From: Treponema berlinense
Lineage (GTDB): Bacteria; Spirochaetota; Spirochaetia; Treponematales; Treponemataceae
Assembly: GCF_900167025.1 (NCBI RefSeq)
Contig: NZ_FUXC01000008.1
Location: 22,356 to 86,355, forward strand
Reading direction: 5' to 3'
DNA: 64,000 bases
Position numbers and translations under genes: made by a program
Notes under the pieces: generated by a model
Seen by the model: only the letters and a program-made list of their open reading frames with translations
Told to the model about the DNA's origin: nothing
The model's database searches: none
Shown here: positions 61,062-64,000 of the stretch, one piece after another
How positions within the stretch are numbered: position 1 is the stretch's first letter
Layout of the letters: each line of letters starts with the position of its first letter

Positions 61062-61490
61062 ATGGAATTTTTAGGACAGTTTGGTTGTGCAATTGTAATG
61101 GGTATTGCTGCTCTTGGTTCGGCAATTGGTATCATGATTTCTGGACAGGCTGCAATCGGTTCTTGGAAACGCTGTTACATGGCTAACAAACCGGCTCCGT
61201 TCATTCTTACTGTATTTGCAGGTGCTCCGTTGACACAGACAATCTACGGCTTCCTTCTTATGCAGACAATGATGGGCTCAAGTGCAGCTCCTGGTTTTAA
61301 GCTTGGTGTTGGACTTATGTCAGGTATTGCAATGTGCGCTTCTGCTATTGCTCAGGGAAAAGCTGGTGCTTCTGGTTCAGATGCTCTTGGCGAAACTGGA
61401 AAAGGCTTCTCTCAGTACATCATGGTTGTAGGTCTTTGTGAAACTGTTGCTTTGTTTGCAATGGTATTCTCAATGGTTGCACTCGGCTAA
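61062..61490 (+). CDS. atpK: V/A-type ATPase proteolipid subunit K
   Basis: This 142-residue rotor-ring subunit has four membrane helices (two hairpins). The second hairpin keeps the ion-carrying Glu127 (VVGLCETVALFAM). Thr58-Gln59 in GAPLTQTIYGF and Gln98 in AIAQGKAGAS match the Na+ ligands known from Enterococcus NtpK, so the pump may use Na+. AGGAG precedes the start. It ends the operon at a strong terminator. Confidence 0.95.
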   Translation: MEFLGQFGCAIVMGIAALGSAIGIMISGQAAIGSWKRCYMANKPAPFILTVFAGAPLTQTIYGFLLMQTMMGSSAAPGFKLGVGLMSGIAMCASAIAQGKAGASGSDALGETGKGFSQYIMVVGLCETVALFAMVFSMVALG

Positions 61491-61512
61491 GATAAATAGT
61501 CTTTTGTAAATG

Positions 61513-61561
61513 GCGGTCAGATTTGAAGTTAAATGCTTTCATTTCTGACCGCTTTTTTTTG
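61513..61561 (+). terminator. intrinsic terminator of the V-ATPase operon
   Basis: GCGGTCAGA (61513-61521) and TCTGACCGC (61544-61552) form a 9-bp stem, followed by eight T. Confidence 0.92.
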
Positions 61562-61617
61562 CTTTTTATGACATTTTGTATTTCCGCTAATAGTGCATTT
61601 TCATAAAGGTTCTTAAA

Positions 61618-61646
61618 TTGCAATTTTTGCAGCTTAACATTATAAT
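61618..61646 (+). promoter_or_regulatory. ispG promoter, predicted leaderless
   Basis: TTGCAA (61618-61623), a 17-bp spacer and a perfect TATAAT (61641-61646), then seven bases and the ATG at 61654. No ribosome binding site is present. Confidence 0.7.
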
Positions 61647-61653
61647 TTTAACT

Positions 61654-62772
61654 ATGAAACAAGATTTTAAGACAGCCGGATTTAAGAAAACTAGAGAAGT
61701 TTATATAGGCGGCAATGGAAATACAGAGCGCATTACAATCGGAGGAGATTCTCCGGTTACAATTCAGACAATGTGGAAAGAGGGGATTACAGATGTAAAA
61801 GATAATCCCCAGAAAATTGAAAAAATTGTACAGCAGATAAACAGCTTAAAGCTTTTAGGTTGTGATATTATTCGTTTTGCTGTTCCAGATATGGAAAGCG
61901 CGGAAAGTTTTATTCAGATTTGCCGTGCTTCGACTATGCCGCTTGTTGCAGATATTCATTTTGATTACAGACTAGCATTAAAGTGTCTTGAAGGGCCTGT
62001 CGGTGCAATCCGAATAAATCCTGGCAATATCGGTGCCAGAGATCGTGTGGAAGCCGTTGTAAATGCCTGCCGGGATACAGGAACTGCAATCAGAATTGGT
62101 GTAAATACCGGTTCTTTGCCTCATGATTTAGCGGAGCAGGTTAACCTTGGAAAAATAAGCCGCGCTCTTGCTTTGAGCGAAACTGCCGCAAGAGAATCCG
62201 CCGTTTTTGATGAATTGAATTTCAATCAATTTGTTGTGAGTATGAAGGCAAGTTCTGTTCAGGAAACAATCGATGCAAACGAAGATTTTGCCCGCCGTTT
62301 TGAGATTCCTTTGCATGTTGGAGTTACAGAAGCAGGCCCTCTTATTACCGGTGTTGTAAAGTCGACACTTGCATTCAGCCATCTTTTAAAAGAGGGTATT
62401 GGAAATACAATCCGCGTAAGTTTGTCATCATCTCCGGAAAATGAAGTAATTACCGGACTTGAGATTTTGCGTGAATGTGGAAAAAGACAGGGCGGAATAA
62501 AACTTGTAAGTTGTCCTCGTTGCGGCCGTCTTGGTTTTGATGTGCACGGTTTTATGCAGCGCTGGCAAAATAAGCTTCTTTCTATGAAAAAAGACATTAC
62601 TGTAGCAGTTATGGGCTGTGTTGTAAACGGACCTGGCGAGGGAAAACACGCAGACTTGGGAATTGCTGGTGCCGGTGGAAAGGCAATTCTTTTTAAAAAA
62701 GGCGTGATTGTCGAAACTGTGGATATAGAAAAAGCCGATGAAGTTTTTGAAAAACTTTTAAATGAATTTTAA
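61654..62772 (+). CDS. ispG: 4-hydroxy-3-methylbut-2-en-1-yl diphosphate synthase
   Basis: This roughly 372-residue [4Fe-4S] enzyme makes HMBPP in the MEP isoprenoid pathway. It has the TIM barrel (about 10-260: GGDSPVTIQTMW, DIIRFAVPDMESA, DIHFDYRLALKCLEGPVGAIRINPGNIG in part) and the C-terminal iron-sulfur domain with CPRCGR (about 290) and VMGCVVNGPGEGKHADLG. The ATG at 61654 is set by the promoter geometry; the longer ORF from 61618 starts inside the -35 box. Confidence 0.95.
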   Translation: MKQDFKTAGFKKTREVYIGGNGNTERITIGGDSPVTIQTMWKEGITDVKDNPQKIEKIVQQINSLKLLGCDIIRFAVPDMESAESFIQICRASTMPLVADIHFDYRLALKCLEGPVGAIRINPGNIGARDRVEAVVNACRDTGTAIRIGVNTGSLPHDLAEQVNLGKISRALALSETAARESAVFDELNFNQFVVSMKASSVQETIDANEDFARRFEIPLHVGVTEAGPLITGVVKSTLAFSHLLKEGIGNTIRVSLSSSPENEVITGLEILRECGKRQGGIKLVSCPRCGRLGFDVHGFMQRWQNKLLSMKKDITVAVMGCVVNGPGEGKHADLGIAGAGGKAILFKKGVIVETVDIEKADEVFEKLLNEF

Positions 62773-62810
62773 CTGCCGTTTGTGAACTTTACACAAAAAA
62801 AGGATGTTTT

Positions 62811-63902
62811 ATGACAAAAAAATGTTTGTTATCTTTCTGTTTTCTTCTCAGTTTTTGTACATCAGTTTTTTGCGTAAGTTATTCCGAAAAATCCTGGAGA
62901 ATTTTAGAGCAGGCTCAGGTGTGCTTTGATTCTGGAAATTACGGAGATGCCTTTAAATTTGCAAGGGAGGCTTTTGTTAGCCGAAAAAATGAGGCGGAAA
63001 ACGAGTTTAATGTTTTGGACAAGGCTATTTCTCCGGCTCAGGTAAGAAGAGCTGGAGATGAATTTTCTGCCGTCCTTAAGGTTTTAAAAGAGCGTGAACA
63101 AAAAGAAGCTGTCGATATAATTGAAAAATACCTGAAACTTTACGGAAGCTCTTACTATAAAAACAGCATTCATAATATGCTTGACTGGCTAAAAGAACGA
63201 AACGTTTATCCTGAAGCAGATTATTTGACTGGAAAAATCTATCAGGTTGAAGGTGAATATGCGCAGGCTCTTTCTTTTTATGAGCGCGCATACAGTGAAA
63301 AAGACTATCTTGATGTTTCTGACGTCCAGTATGAAATTTTGTATTCGATTGGTTTTATTGCAAAAATAAATAGCGATTTTGAAAAATTTGAAAAAACTCT
63401 TCTTTTAATTTTGAACAGCGACGAATTTTTTAAGAACGAATTGCTGAAAAAATCGATTACAAAGGCAATTTCTGGCGATAAAAAAGAAAATGTTGACCGG
63501 ATTTTTCTTCTTTATCGGGCGGATTCAAAATATTCACTTATGGCCTTGTCCGAATTGGGAGATTTATACGAAAATCGAAAAGAGTCAAAAAAGGCGCTTG
63601 AATGTTCTGCATTGGCGGCGGTCGAGTCTTTTACCCATATTTTAACTGCGATCGAACAGAGAAATTCCCAGTTTAAATACACATCGCTTGAAAAATTTTT
63701 TGAGGAATGTAAAAAATACGAGGAAATACTTGTTTGGGCTCAGAAAAATGATGTCTGGAATGTTTTTTATCAGCTTGCAAAAAGAGCTGGTGCAAATGGA
63801 AATATTATTTTCGCACAAGCCATGTATTCTGTAATGGCAGATTCGGTTCCAGATTCATATTACCGCTCTCTTTCTGCCAGCCAGTTAAACAGCGGTTTTT
63901 AG
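62811..63902 (+). CDS. exported TPR-like protein
   Basis: This 363-residue protein has a signal peptide (MTKKCLLSFCFLLSFCTSVFC, cut near residue 21; a lipobox is possible but not clear). The rest is helical with TPR-like repeats (about 25-60, 140-185 and 225-275, e.g. GEYAQALSFYERAYSEKDYL). An aggregate envelope role is likely, but no function can be named. It starts 38 bp after ispG, probably on the same mRNA, and its last base pairs overlap the convergent gene at 63899. Confidence 0.78.
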   Translation: MTKKCLLSFCFLLSFCTSVFCVSYSEKSWRILEQAQVCFDSGNYGDAFKFAREAFVSRKNEAENEFNVLDKAISPAQVRRAGDEFSAVLKVLKEREQKEAVDIIEKYLKLYGSSYYKNSIHNMLDWLKERNVYPEADYLTGKIYQVEGEYAQALSFYERAYSEKDYLDVSDVQYEILYSIGFIAKINSDFEKFEKTLLLILNSDEFFKNELLKKSITKAISGDKKENVDRIFLLYRADSKYSLMALSELGDLYENRKESKKALECSALAAVESFTHILTAIEQRNSQFKYTSLEKFFEECKKYEEILVWAQKNDVWNVFYQLAKRAGANGNIIFAQAMYSVMADSVPDSYYRSLSASQLNSGF

Positions 63903-64000
63903 TAGAAGAGTCCGATTCCAATTGAAATTTCGAGTGCAGAAACATTTTTTCGCCATGAGTCGTCAATAAGTTTTGACACGGCTTTCTTTATGATTTTTCT
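63899..64000 (-). CDS. C-terminal end of a minus-strand gene (cut by window)
   Basis: The frame is open from the right window edge to a stop at 63899-63901. The 33 visible residues end in NVSALEISIGIGLFY. No family can be named from this piece. It overlaps the 3' end of the convergent TPR gene by a few bases. Confidence 0.45.
   Translation of the reverse strand, partial: RKIIKKAVSKLIDDSWRKNVSALEISIGIGLFY

Overview
The window is AT-rich bacterial chromosome from a spirochaete, almost certainly a Treponema. The evidence is the V/A-type ATPase operon in the order E, DUF2764, A, B, D, I, K; a cytidylate kinase fused in frame to ribosomal protein S1; the adjacent TIGR03546/TIGR03545-type pair; and many TPR envelope proteins with no assigned function. 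I cannot name the species from the sequence.

Layout. Positions 1-5608 hold an accessory restriction-modification operon of the LlaJI type: two C5-cytosine methyltransferases, a McrB-like NTPase and a LlaJI-family nuclease. Positions 5633-8640 form an accessory strip with two small DUF3791-like proteins, an eight-unit degenerate 22-bp repeat array, an XRE regulator with an ImmA/IrrE-type metalloprotease, and an HU-like/DUF4469 protein. Positions 8646-12150 (minus strand) carry an SDR dehydrogenase, hisS and a NeuB-family synthase. Positions 12218-19217 carry the TIGR03546 gene, a frameshifted TIGR03545 gene, yebC, ruvCAB and queA. Positions 19210-25337 (minus) are one apparent operon that joins a nucleotide-sugar dehydratase and a DegT aminotransferase to a three-subunit xanthine-dehydrogenase-like enzyme. 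cstA, rpsD, two exported proteins (one with a SPOR domain) and an M18 aminopeptidase follow.

Positions 31759-36064 (minus) hold ssrA (tmRNA), clpX, clpP, tig and two identical tRNA-Gly genes: a protein quality-control neighbourhood. Positions 36305-50144 (plus) run rpe, three envelope TPR-type genes, recA, folK, scpA, scpB, rluB, cmk-rpsA, a sigma-54 activator, a membrane TPR protein and a lipoprotein. A tRNA-Arg and a convergent GH18 lipoprotein come next. Then come a tandem structured repeat and an ldhA-like gene, two small unknown proteins, the V-ATPase operon, ispG, a TPR-like exported protein and the end of a minus-strand gene.

The strongest unexplained signals are these. (1) The 22-bp array at 6135-6310 is eight units in exact register, each centred on CAG-N5-CTG. 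(2) At least eight genes have a sigma70-type -10 box ending only 6-8 nt before the ATG, so they should make leaderless mRNAs. (3) A 118-bp tandem repeat with three small stem-loops lies upstream of the ldhA-like gene. (4) The tmRNA tag is unusually long, and the ssrA -35 box is buried in the clpX terminator. (5) A promoter with its own ribosome binding site lies inside the cmk-rpsA fusion. (6) The V-ATPase promoter spacer is itself an inverted repeat. All calls are by eye, with no database search.
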